DNA from: SXXH01 sp041165735
Lineage (GTDB): Bacteria; Planctomycetota; UBA1135; GCA-002686595
Reading direction: 5' to 3'
Length of the DNA stretch: 28,847 bases
Assembly: GCA_046341775.1 (NCBI GenBank)
Contig: JBKDQQ010000141.1
Location: 1-28,847, forward strand
The translations under genes were made by a program, and so were the position numbers. Shown here piece by piece: positions 15,865 through 23,170 of this stretch. The notes under the pieces were generated by a model. It searched no databases. It saw only the letters and a list, made by a program, of their open reading frames with translations, and was not told where the DNA came from. The stretch's first letter is position 1. Every line of letters begins with the position of its first letter.

Positions 15865-17331
15865 ATGATCGCTTGCTTGCGGACTTGCTTCGTGCTCCCG
15901 GCCTTGGCGCTCGGTTGCTTCGCGCAGCCCGCCCCGTGCTTCTCCGCGCCTCGCGCGCCGGCGCAAGGCCCTCAAGCGGCGCAACCAGCGCAATCCTTGG
16001 TCCTGCAGCTCAAGCCGACCGAGCAACAAGCCCTCTCGCGCACGCCGCCCGCGTGCGAGTGGCGGATCGATGGAGAGCCCGTCGCGCGGGCCGTCAATCC
16101 GATCCAGACGCGCTTGAGGGACATGCTGGCGGGCCGCGTGCGATCCAAGGGCGAAGGCAAGCTCGAGATCGACGAGCGAGGCGATGGCGCCGTGTGGAAG
16201 CCGTTGGCGAACGACAAGCCCGCGCGCGTCGAGCTCGTGGTCGACGGGACTCGTTGGCCGCTCGTCCTGTGGCGCAAGCGTGGTGCGTGGCACGCGACAT
16301 CCGGCGCCGTGCAGCAGACGGTGGTCGAGGGGCGAGTGCTGCAGTCCTTGGACGCCGATCTCGACGGGCTGCACCTGGGCGAGCACGACTGGCTCAGGCT
16401 GGAAGACTCGGCGTGGCATCCGTGCGGGGCCGATCCGCTGGTGCAGGTGGACGCCCGGCTCGTCGGCTTGAAGAACTTCGGCGACCACAAGAGCGTGCGG
16501 TTCTCCGGCGCGATCGTGCCCGCCCCCTCGGGCGTGCACACGGGCACGATGGAAGGCATGGCCGAGTTCAACCGGCAACGAATGATCGTCGGCCAGTCCC
16601 CCATGCGATTGGATCTGGCGACCACTCTCGCCCTCCAGAAGCACGCGCTCTACGTGGCCACGGCGGGCAACGACGGCGACTTGCTCGCCGAGAAGCCCGG
16701 CAGGCCCGGCTACACGGCCGAGGGCGACGCGGCGGCGAAGGCGACGCGCCTGCTCGCTCCCGTCGACACGGTGGTGGCCGCGATCGGACCCACCTTCCGG
16801 TCTGCGTTCAACAGAGCCAACTTCATGGCCGATCCGACACCCGGCTTCGCGGCGGCGAGCATGACGAACCGCCAGCCTGAACGACATGGCGGACGCGTCG
16901 GCTACACCTGGGTGCAAGCCGGCCGACAGGGCGGCTTGCAGTTCGGACTGCCGCGCATCGTGCCTGCTCCGGGGCAGGAAGCGGTGCCCTGTACGGCGGA
17001 GTCGGAGTGGCCGGTCAGCGAAGAGCGCCCAGAGCTCTTCGCGACCACGCGCGGCACGGCGATCACCGCCTACTTCGGCGATGCGCCTTGGACGAAGCTC
17101 TCGCTCTCTGTGATCGATCGCGCCGGCAAGCTAGTCAAAGGCGAGTGCTTCCATCCGGAACGACCCGCCGCTCCGCGTCGCGGCCCGGACAACCAAGGAG
17201 CGGTGTTCTTCTGGCCCAACGCGCCGCTGCAACCGCGCGCGCGCTACGAGGTCGAGTTGCGCGCCGTGGCCGTGACGCCCGAGGGGGACGAACCCGTGTT
17301 CCTCTCGTGGTCCTTCACCACGGCGAAGTAG
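15865..17331 (+). CDS. Secreted CAP (SCP-like) domain protein with C-terminal Ig-like domain
   Basis: 488 residues. The signal peptide is MIACLRTCFVLPALALGCFA, with likely cleavage soon after. Residues 50-215 form an unrecognised, probably beta-rich region. Around residues 228-300 the sequence reads EFNRQRMIVGQSPMRLDLAT, then LQKHALYVATAGNDGDLL and RPGYTAEGDAAAKATRLL, resembling CAP-domain proteins in which PGYTPEGAAA-type segments follow the helical core. The end (PLQPRARYEVELRAVA with LSWSFTTAK) looks like a Big_5-type Ig fold. Substrate is unknown. It interrupts the lipid-enzyme gene series and has its own promoter-like box, so it may be an insertion in the cluster rather than part of the pathway. 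Confidence 0.75.
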   Translation: MIACLRTCFVLPALALGCFAQPAPCFSAPRAPAQGPQAAQPAQSLVLQLKPTEQQALSRTPPACEWRIDGEPVARAVNPIQTRLRDMLAGRVRSKGEGKLEIDERGDGAVWKPLANDKPARVELVVDGTRWPLVLWRKRGAWHATSGAVQQTVVEGRVLQSLDADLDGLHLGEHDWLRLEDSAWHPCGADPLVQVDARLVGLKNFGDHKSVRFSGAIVPAPSGVHTGTMEGMAEFNRQRMIVGQSPMRLDLATTLALQKHALYVATAGNDGDLLAEKPGRPGYTAEGDAAAKATRLLAPVDTVVAAIGPTFRSAFNRANFMADPTPGFAAASMTNRQPERHGGRVGYTWVQAGRQGGLQFGLPRIVPAPGQEAVPCTAESEWPVSEERPELFATTRGTAITAYFGDAPWTKLSLSVIDRAGKLVKGECFHPERPAAPRRGPDNQGAVFFWPNAPLQPRARYEVELRAVAVTPEGDEPVFLSWSFTTAK

Positions 17332-17374
17332 TCCTTGCTTGCCGCGAGGCCCGTCGAAGCGGACCATCGGCTCC

Positions 17375-17896
17375 ATGCGCAGCTTGTGGAACTTCGCGAT
17401 GTTCCAGGCGGGATGGTTCGCCTGCGTCTTGGGCGCGGCCGAACGCGCCTACTGGGTCGGGCCCCTCGCCACGGCGGCGATCCTCGTCGTCCATCTGCGC
17501 ATCGCCAAGGACCGCCCGCGCGAGTGGCTGTTCCTCGCGGCCACGCTGCCGTTGGGGTTCGTGGTCGACAACCTGCAGGTCTCCCTGGGCGCCATCGAGT
17601 CGCGTTCGACGCTGGCGCCTTCGCTCGCGCCGCTGTGGTTGCTGCCGCTGTGGCCGCTGTTCGGCTCGGTCTTCGGCGAATCGATGCGCTGGATGCTGGG
17701 CAGGCCTTGGCTCGGCGCGGCCTTCGGCGCGATCGGCGCGCCGCTCAGCTACCTCGCGGGCGCCAAGGCCGGCGCGCTGCGGCTCGACGACGATCCGTGG
17801 CGCTACGCGTTCGTGGTCGGCTTGTCGTGGGCGGGCGCGATGCCGTTGTTGCTTTGGTGCAGGCGGCTCTTGCTCGGCGTGGAATCCGCGCGCTGA
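17375..17896 (+). CDS. DUF2878 membrane protein
   Basis: 173 residues with four to five hydrophobic helices. SLWNFAMFQAGWFACVLGAA at the N-terminus, then LPLGFVVDNLQVSLG and a central PLWLLPLWPLFGSVFGESM, match the DUF2878 family. DUF2878 genes are common partners of DUF1365, Cfa-like and FAD oxidase genes, so this protein probably belongs to the same lipid pathway despite the CAP gene in between. The function is unknown. The ATG at 17375 gives the family-typical N-terminus; an in-frame TTG at 17339 would add 12 residues without support. It lies 43 bp after the CAP gene stop. Confidence 0.85.
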   Translation: MRSLWNFAMFQAGWFACVLGAAERAYWVGPLATAAILVVHLRIAKDRPREWLFLAATLPLGFVVDNLQVSLGAIESRSTLAPSLAPLWLLPLWPLFGSVFGESMRWMLGRPWLGAAFGAIGAPLSYLAGAKAGALRLDDDPWRYAFVVGLSWAGAMPLLLWCRRLLLGVESAR

Positions 17897-17973
17897 CGGC
17901 GAGCGGCGCACGACCCTCGCCGCTTCGCACTCCTTCGCACGCGCGAGCCGTGGTCGCCGGCGTCGTCGACTCC

Positions 17974-17988
17974 TAGAATGCCGCGGCC
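17974..17988 (+). promoter_or_regulatory. Candidate -10 box of a leaderless promoter (OYE gene)
   Basis: TAGAAT at 17974-17979 lies 9 nt before ATG 17989. It is the best match to TATAAT among the boxes in this window. No Shine-Dalgarno is present upstream of the gene. Confidence 0.5.
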
Positions 17989-19074
17989 ATGCGACTCGAC
18001 CTGCACACGCCCCTGCGTCTCGGACCGCTCGAACTCCCCAATCGCGTCTTCATGGCGCCTCTGACGCGTTGTCGCGCCAGCGCGGGCCATGTGCCCAACG
18101 CCTTGATGGCGGAGTACTACGCCCAGCGCGCCTCCGCCGGGTTGATCATCGCCGAGGCCACCATGATCGTGGAAGGCAACTCGGCGTTCCATTCCGAGCC
18201 CGGGGTGCACTCGGCCGAGCAAGTGGCCGGCTGGAAGCTCGTCACCGAGGCCGTGCATCGCCGCGGTGGGCGCATCTTCCTGCAGTTGTGGCACGGTGGA
18301 CGCGCCTGCCATCCCGCGTTCAACGACGGAGCCGGCACGGTCGCGCCCAGCGCGATCGCCATCCGCGGCTTCGAGGTGCACACTCCGACCGGCAAGGTCG
18401 CCCACGTCGTGCCGCGCGAGCTCGCCGACGCGGAACTGCCGGGCATCGTGGAGGCCTTCGCTCGCGCCGCGCGCCACGCGCGCGAGGCGGGCTTCGACGG
18501 CGTCGAGATCCATGGCGCGAACGGGTACCTGCTCGACCAGTTCCTGCGCAGCGGCTCGAACCGTCGTGCCGGCCCGTACGGCGGATCGGTGGCGAACCGC
18601 TCCCGCCTGCTGCTGGAAGTCGTCGATGCGGTCGCGCACGCGTGGAGCGCGGATCGCGTCGGCCTGCGGCTGTCGCCGCTGAACAGCTACAACGACATGC
18701 AGGACGAGGACCCGGTGGGCTTGGCGACGCACCTCGCCGATGCGCTCGCGCCGCGCGGACTGGCCTACCTGCACATGATGCGCGGGGACTTCCTCGGACG
18801 GCAGAAGGGCGATGTGCTCGGTCCGGTGCGCGCGCGGCACAAGGGCGTGCTCGTCGCCAACATGGGCTACGACGCCGTCGAGGCGAATGCCGCCATCGCC
18901 GCGGGAGCGGTCGACGCGGTGGCCTTCGGCACGAGCTTCCTCGCCAACCCCGACCTGCCGGCGCGCCTGCGCGGCGGCGCGGCGCTCAACGCCCCCGATC
19001 CCGCCACCTTCTACACGCCGGGGCCGCGCGGCTACACCGACTATCCCGCGATGGCGACGACCACCGGCGCGTAG
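17989..19074 (+). CDS. Old Yellow Enzyme family NAD(P)H:flavin ene-reductase
   Basis: 361 residues, FMN TIM barrel. N-terminal LGPLELPNRVFMAPLTRCRA, LQLWHGGRACHP, the substrate-anion site H175-G-A-N178-GYLLDQFLRSGSNRR, GPYGGSVANRSRLLLEVVDA and the phosphate-binding region near AVAFGTSFLANPDLPARLRG identify the NemA/OYE group. These enzymes reduce activated C=C bonds of unsaturated carbonyls, nitroesters or oxylipins. Downstream of a lipid-modification cluster, a role in reducing an oxidised or electrophilic acyl product is possible, but a separate promoter box means co-function is only an inference. The gene is the last on the + strand before a strand switch. Confidence 0.95.
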   Translation: MRLDLHTPLRLGPLELPNRVFMAPLTRCRASAGHVPNALMAEYYAQRASAGLIIAEATMIVEGNSAFHSEPGVHSAEQVAGWKLVTEAVHRRGGRIFLQLWHGGRACHPAFNDGAGTVAPSAIAIRGFEVHTPTGKVAHVVPRELADAELPGIVEAFARAARHAREAGFDGVEIHGANGYLLDQFLRSGSNRRAGPYGGSVANRSRLLLEVVDAVAHAWSADRVGLRLSPLNSYNDMQDEDPVGLATHLADALAPRGLAYLHMMRGDFLGRQKGDVLGPVRARHKGVLVANMGYDAVEANAAIAAGAVDAVAFGTSFLANPDLPARLRGGAALNAPDPATFYTPGPRGYTDYPAMATTTGA

Positions 19075-19087
19075 GCGCAGCCTCGCG

Positions 19088-19115
19088 CGCGACGGTCGTC
19101 GCGGGATCGCGATCC
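19088..19115. terminator. Possible bidirectional terminator hairpins
   Basis: In the 54-bp convergent gap, CGCGAC-GGTC-GTCGCG (19088-19103) is followed directly by the palindrome GGATCGCGATCC (19104-19115). There is no T tract on either side. Its location between convergent stops fits shared termination, but GC-rich DNA forms such stems easily. Confidence 0.4.
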
Positions 19116-19128
19116 TCCAGAGGCCGGC

Positions 19129-20496
19129 TCAGGGGCCGAGCACGAAGCGCAACGCGTCGGTCGTGCCCACATTCGAGCCGAGCGGATAGCCCTGGTCGCG
19201 ATAGGCGAACTGCGCGCGCAAGGTCGTGCCGGGCGCGATGCCGCGGTCGATGAACCACTGGTGCGACAAGGTGATCATCATCGTGCCGCACGCGCCCGAG
19301 CCGTTGGTGGGTTGGATCGGTCCGCGCCACACGGTGCCGCCGACGCACAAGGTGCCGCCGAAATACGGCGTGGCGGCCGCGTTCGAGCCGACGAACAGCA
19401 CGCCGTTCGTGTTGGTGATCACGTTCGAGGCCGTGACGCGGAAGTCGTCGGCGCCACCGAGGTTCGGCCACCCCAGCCAGCCGATCTGCGGCGTGCAGCC
19501 GGCCGAGTTGACGCGCGCCACGCACTCGATCGCCGGCGCTTCGAGGAATGGGTAGGCGCCCATGTCGCGGCGCGAGCCGTCGGGATCGGCCGTGGCGGCG
19601 GGATCGCCGGCGTTGATGCAGGGCGAGTTCGGCTGCAGGCGGTAATCGAGGGTCGCCGTCGAGACGAAGCGCGGATCGACGGAGATGTTGCCCGTGCCGG
19701 CGAAGCCGTTCTGGATGCAGCTCCATGCGGCGGTCGCCACGCAGCCTTGGTTGTACGGATAGCCGAAGGCGTCGATCTGGTTGCCGAAGTTGCCCCACAC
19801 GATCGAATCGCGCACGAGGACGTCCCCGTCGTTGGCCATGCCGATGCCGCCCTGCGGCCCGAAGAAGTTCGTGCTCATGTTGGCGACGACCGTGCAGCGG
19901 TCGAAGGTCATGAGCGAGCCGGTGCCGTTCGACAAGCTCGCGCCGCCGGAGGCCCACGCGAAGTTGTCGACGAGCAGGCAACGCACGAGCGTGATCTGCG
20001 ACTCGCCGCAGTAGATCGCGCCGCCGAAGGTGCAATTGTTGTAGCCGCCGCTGTTCCATCCGTTGTGCACGAAGCGGCAGTCCTCGATGGAGAGGCGCGT
20101 GCCGCCCGAGCAGTTCATGGCGCCGCCGTAGTAGTCGAGTCCGTAGCTGGACGGCACGCCGACGCCGCGGCCGTTGGTCAAGGTGAACCCGGCGAAGACC
20201 GCGCCCAGCGGTTCGCCCGTGGCGCGCACGATGCTGGTGGCGAAGGCCGCTCCATCGAGGATGGTGACGGCCGCCCCGCCGGTCGAGCGCACCTCGATGC
20301 GCTTGCCGCGCAATTGGATCGCCTCCGAGTAGGTGCCCGGCTCGACCAGCACGCGATCGCCGTCCACGGCGGCGTCGATGGCGACTTGGATGCTCTGGCC
20401 GGGTTGGACGGTGATGTCCGCAGCGAGGGCGCGCGTGGACAGGACGGGACAGGCGAACAGCGCGAGCAGCAAGGGATGGCGCAGGAGGGCGGTCAT
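19129..20496 (-). CDS. Secreted right-handed parallel beta-helix protein with planctomycete-type C-terminal domain
   Basis: 455 residues. A signal peptide (MTALLRHPLLLALFACPVLS) ends near ALA. DITVQPGQSIQVAIDAAVDG, followed by DRVLVEPGTYSEAI, is the typical first turn of pectate-lyase-like beta-helix proteins, with rungs such as LTNGRGVGVP, LSIEDCRFVHN, DRCTVVANMS and VRDSIVWGNFGNQI. SPCINAGDP...DMGAYPF marks the end of the helix near residue 325. The last ~120 residues (ECVARVNSAGCTPQIGWLG ... NGVLFVGSNAAATPYFGGTL ... DALRFVLGP) form a separate Cys/Gly domain related to those of two nearby proteins. No catalytic carbohydrate-active residues are identifiable. It is probably at the cell surface. 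Confidence 0.88.
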   Translation of the reverse strand: MTALLRHPLLLALFACPVLSTRALAADITVQPGQSIQVAIDAAVDGDRVLVEPGTYSEAIQLRGKRIEVRSTGGAAVTILDGAAFATSIVRATGEPLGAVFAGFTLTNGRGVGVPSSYGLDYYGGAMNCSGGTRLSIEDCRFVHNGWNSGGYNNCTFGGAIYCGESQITLVRCLLVDNFAWASGGASLSNGTGSLMTFDRCTVVANMSTNFFGPQGGIGMANDGDVLVRDSIVWGNFGNQIDAFGYPYNQGCVATAAWSCIQNGFAGTGNISVDPRFVSTATLDYRLQPNSPCINAGDPAATADPDGSRRDMGAYPFLEAPAIECVARVNSAGCTPQIGWLGWPNLGGADDFRVTASNVITNTNGVLFVGSNAAATPYFGGTLCVGGTVWRGPIQPTNGSGACGTMMITLSHQWFIDRGIAPGTTLRAQFAYRDQGYPLGSNVGTTDALRFVLGP

Positions 20497-20663
20497 GGTG
20501 CGACGGCGTCGCGGGGACGCCGCTTCGGAGGTGGCGGGAGTGGAGCGGGTGCGAAGCACGCGCGTCGGCGAGGCGGGAGAAGCCGCGGATCGCCATTCTC
20601 GAAAGCGCGCGCGGGGATTCCCGGCGGACAACTTCCCGGCGGATCGACCAAGCTAGAAAGCAA

Positions 20664-20695
20664 TCCGGCCCCGGAGCGCGCGCTCCGGGGCCGGA
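20664..20695 (-). terminator. Rho-independent terminator of the 20746-22236 gene
   Basis: A perfect 32-bp palindrome (arms 20664-20679 and 20680-20695) lies about 50 nt after the stop codon at 20746. On the - strand it is followed by TTGCTTTCT, a T-rich tail. It is by far the strongest intrinsic terminator in the window. It lies in the 249-bp gap before the beta-helix gene, whose promoter must be downstream of it on the - strand. Confidence 0.8.
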
Positions 20696-20715
20696 CCAGG
20701 GGGTCGCTTGGACCG

Positions 20716-20735
20716 CTGTCCAGAGTACTGGACAG
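20716..20735. promoter_or_regulatory. Dyad CTGTCCA-N6-TGGACAG
   Basis: Seven-bp perfect arms around GAGTAC lie between the stop codon at 20746 and the terminator. It has the same arm-spacer layout as the TGTCAA-N6-TTGACA dyads at 13718 and 23120, with A to C and T to G changes in the inner arm. It could be a weak hairpin of the terminator region or a protein site. Confidence 0.35.
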
Positions 20736-20745
20736 CCTGGCGGGA

Positions 20746-22236
20746 TCAGGGCAGCCAGTTGATCTCGAAGCCGTTCGTCAGGTTGAAGGACGAAGCCGTG
20801 CAGAAGGCCGCGGCGTTGCGGTACCAGATCTGGTAGGTGCGCGTGCCGGGCAGGGTGACGAGGCCCTTTTGCGACACGGTCAAGTCGCCCGCCGCCGGGT
20901 ACTGCGAAGCGCCCGCGACGTTGGCCTTGGTGCCGAGGCGCACCACCGTGCCGCCCGCGCAACGCAGGCCGTCGCCGAACAACGCGCCGGCGCCACCCGA
21001 CTGGCGCAGCGTGCCTTGGAAGTACAGCGCGCTGCTGTTCGGCAGGCCCGAGCCCGACAGGACGATGCCGTCCGCGGCGAGGCTGGCGAGGCCCGACACG
21101 GCGAGGTTGCCGCCGTTGGCGTTGACCGAGCTGGCGCAGCCATTGCCCGCGAGGCCGGCGTTGCCGCAGGGGCAGGCCGTGCCCGTGCCGTCGCCGAAGC
21201 AGAACGGCGTGCCGCTGACGGTGACCGTCGGCTGGAAGAAGTACAGGCGGCGGTTGGTGAAGTCCGAGATGCACAGCGTGTTGCTGGCGGTGTCGTACGA
21301 GAAGTCGTACCAGCCGGTGCCCGTCAACGGGGCGAAGGAGCCCCAATCCAGCGTGATGGCGTTGCCCGCCAGGTCCGTGGCGCGGATCACGGTCGAGAAC
21401 TGCTGGCCGAGGGCGGTGCCGCTGCGGTCGTTCCAGATGACGAAGTCGCCGAACGGCGCGTCGACGAAGGCGATGTTCTGTCCTCCGACGAACGGCGCCG
21501 AGGTGCCGGCCGCGATCTGGAGGGCGCCGGCCACGGAGTTGGCTCCGTTGCGGGTGGCCTTGACCACGGTGTTGCTGACGCGCAGGTACACATCGCCCGT
21601 GGAGAGGTCGAAGTCGGTGTCGCGCCACAAGGTGCCGAGGCCCGGGTCGATGACCATGCCGCTGTTCGTGTCGAACAGCGTGGCGCCGGTGAGGAAGTCG
21701 TTCAGCGAACGACGACCGGAGCTGAAGGTCATCCAGCCCGCGCCGCTGCCGCCGCCGAGGGCCGCGTTGAAGTCGGGGTCGAAGGCCACGCCTGACGAGC
21801 CGCGCGCCGCGGCTTGCCACAGCTGGGTGCCGGTGGAGGTGTAGGCCACGATGCCGCGCGGATCGGAAGCGCCCGTGTCGCAGGCGCCGAGCACGGTGCC
21901 GTTGCGCACATCGAGGCCGGAGTATCCACGCTGGGGCGGGCAGTTGATCTGGCCGAAGGCCGGGCTGAACGCCGGGGCGGACGAGGCGGCCTGCACGTAG
22001 GAGATGCCGATGTTCGCGGCGGCTCCCGAGTTGTTGTACCCGGCGACCCAGGCGTTGACGCCGTCCCACGCCACCGCGGCGGGGTTGTTGCCGATGTACT
22101 CGGGATTGCCGGCCTGCGCGCACAGGATGTCGAGGTTGGCCTCGATCCCGTAGGGCGACATCGTGATCTGCGTGATCTGGGCGCCCGCGACCGAGGCGAG
22201 GACGGCGGAGGTGGCGAGGATGTGGAGCTGCTTCAT
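20746..22236 (-). CDS. Secreted beta-propeller-like protein with planctomycete-type C-terminal domain
   Basis: 496 residues. Signal peptide MKQLHILATSAVLASVAGA is followed by QITQITMSPYGIEANLDILC. The middle (about residues 30-345) has repeated short beta motifs such as PAAVAWDGVNAWVAGYNNSG, RGIVAYTSTGTQLWQAA and YDTASNTLCISDFTNRRLYF, suggesting a propeller or phytase/NHL-like fold; no enzyme motif is visible. The C-terminal domain begins with FCFGDGTGTACPCGNAGLAG, then NGCASSVNANGG, GLRCAGGTVVRLGT and YQIWYRNAAAFCTASSFNLT, a module I associate with secreted planctomycete proteins. The Met at 22236 gives a clean signal peptide; upstream frame lacks support. A TAGCCT box (22307-22302, - strand) could be its -10, with a leader of about 60 nt. 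Confidence 0.87.
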   Translation of the reverse strand: MKQLHILATSAVLASVAGAQITQITMSPYGIEANLDILCAQAGNPEYIGNNPAAVAWDGVNAWVAGYNNSGAAANIGISYVQAASSAPAFSPAFGQINCPPQRGYSGLDVRNGTVLGACDTGASDPRGIVAYTSTGTQLWQAAARGSSGVAFDPDFNAALGGGSGAGWMTFSSGRRSLNDFLTGATLFDTNSGMVIDPGLGTLWRDTDFDLSTGDVYLRVSNTVVKATRNGANSVAGALQIAAGTSAPFVGGQNIAFVDAPFGDFVIWNDRSGTALGQQFSTVIRATDLAGNAITLDWGSFAPLTGTGWYDFSYDTASNTLCISDFTNRRLYFFQPTVTVSGTPFCFGDGTGTACPCGNAGLAGNGCASSVNANGGNLAVSGLASLAADGIVLSGSGLPNSSALYFQGTLRQSGGAGALFGDGLRCAGGTVVRLGTKANVAGASQYPAAGDLTVSQKGLVTLPGTRTYQIWYRNAAAFCTASSFNLTNGFEINWLP

Positions 22237-22445
22237 CGGATGGTGTGGGGAGAGGGAGTGACCAGCCGCGCCACGGATCCTGGCTGCGTGCCGGTGGATG
22301 AAGGCTAACCCGAACTGCCGATTCCCGCCATCCGCGCCAGCCGAGCCCACGGCGATCGCGACGAGGGTCGCGCAGGAGGTGGAACGAGTTTCCAAGCCAG
22401 CCCCCACCGGCCCTGCTCCCACCGTCATCGACGCGCGCGATCGCG

Positions 22446-22463
22446 CCCCCCCGTCGGGGGGGG
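22446..22463. other. C7-GTC-G8 homopolymer hairpin in a divergent promoter region
   Basis: Seven C (22446-22452), GTC, then eight G (22456-22463) lie in the 254-bp gap between the divergent genes at 22236 (-) and 22491 (+). The G run falls about where the -35 region of the TAGACT promoter would be. It can form a hairpin and is prone to slipped-strand length change. The rest of the gap holds the two candidate -10 boxes and otherwise nothing recognisable. Confidence 0.5.
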
Positions 22464-22477
22464 TGGTTGGAAGCGGC

Positions 22478-22490
22478 TAGACTGCCGCGC
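22478..22490 (+). promoter_or_regulatory. Candidate -10 box of a leaderless promoter (B3/B4 gene)
   Basis: TAGACT at 22478-22483 is followed by 7 nt and ATG 22491. It is identical to the box before the glycosidase gene at 25190 on the other strand, with the same 7-nt spacing. Confidence 0.55.
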
Positions 22491-23135
22491 ATGACCCTCG
22501 TCTCCGTGCACCCCCACCCCTTGCTCGAGGTCGCCGTCCTGTCCATCCGTTTGGACAAGCCATTGTCCGAGGTCCTTGCCTCGGAAGGCCTTCGGGCGGC
22601 GCTGCTGCCGGGGACCTCGGCGCCGCTCGCCAGCGACGAAGCGACCAAGAAGGCGGTGCGAGACCTCCTGCGGCAGGCCGGCTACAAGCCCACGGGCCGC
22701 GGCAAGCCGTCCAGCGAGTACCTCGCCCAGGCTGCGCTGGAACAAGGGCTGCCGCGCATCAACCCCCTGGTCGACGCCGGGAACGCCGTTTCGCTGCACA
22801 GCGGGCTGCCCATCAGCGTGGTCGACCTGGACCGGGTCGTGGGCGAGCTGGAAGTCGCGGTGGCTCCCGCGGGAACCAGCTATCCCTTCAACGCCTCCGG
22901 GCAGGTGATCGAACTCGAAGGGCTCCTGTGCCTCCGCGACGCGCAAGGTCCGTGCGCCAACGCCGTCAAGGACGCCCAGCGCACGAAGACGACGAGCGAG
23001 ACGCGGCGCGCCTTGGCGATCGTGTGGGGCACCAACGCCCTGCCCGGACGCGCCGAGCGCGCCGCGGGCTGGCTGGGCGAGCTGCTGGCGTCGTGCGGCG
23101 CGGTGGTCGAGCAGGCCTCTGTCAAATCGATTTGA
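22491..23135 (+). CDS. Free-standing B3/B4 domain protein (PheRS beta editing-domain-like)
   Basis: 214 residues without signal peptide or membrane helix, cytoplasmic. The middle and end match the B3/B4 domain (COG3382): GRGKPSSEYLAQAALEQGLP, RINPLVDAGNAVSLHSGLPI and ELEGLLCLRDAQGPCANAVK, followed by RTKTTSETRRALAIVWGTNA. This fold occurs in the beta subunit of phenylalanyl-tRNA synthetase, where it hydrolyses mischarged Tyr-tRNA(Phe). Stand-alone versions are proposed to deacylate tRNA or bind small substrates, but specificity cannot be read here. ATG 22491 was preferred over the ATG at 22467 because of the TAGACT box in between. The stop codon lies inside a 20-bp palindrome. Confidence 0.9.
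   Translation: MTLVSVHPHPLLEVAVLSIRLDKPLSEVLASEGLRAALLPGTSAPLASDEATKKAVRDLLRQAGYKPTGRGKPSSEYLAQAALEQGLPRINPLVDAGNAVSLHSGLPISVVDLDRVVGELEVAVAPAGTSYPFNASGQVIELEGLLCLRDAQGPCANAVKDAQRTKTTSETRRALAIVWGTNALPGRAERAAGWLGELLASCGAVVEQASVKSI
22540..22557. promoter_or_regulatory. Dyad TGTCCA-N6-TGGACA inside the B3/B4 gene
   Basis: Perfect 6-bp arms around TCCGTT, about 50 bp into the coding region. The layout matches the other dyads in this window. Within coding DNA it may be coincidental; it is listed because of its promoter-proximal location and the repeated pattern. Confidence 0.25.
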
Positions 23136-23138
23136 CAG
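23119..23138. promoter_or_regulatory. Perfect 20-bp palindrome, TGTCAA-N6-TTGACA copy 2
   Basis: CTGTCAAATCGATTTGACAG is a perfect palindrome overlapping the B3/B4 stop codon (TGA 23133-23135), in the convergent gap before the glycosidase stop. Its arms and spacing equal those at 13718-13735. It could be a regulator site or a short terminator stem; the arms are AT-rich, which makes a terminator less likely. Confidence 0.5.
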
Positions 23139-23170
23139 CACCGGCCGCGGCGGGCGACGCGGCGGCCCGC

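Noticed and set aside
22456..22463. G-quadruplex
   Set aside because: Only one G run is present on the strand; four separated runs are needed for an intramolecular quadruplex.
18986..22648. A 1220-codon open frame on the - strand
   Set aside because: It overlaps two well-supported genes in another frame on the same strand, is Arg/His-rich and low-complexity, and has no family motifs. Long shadow frames are expected at this GC content.
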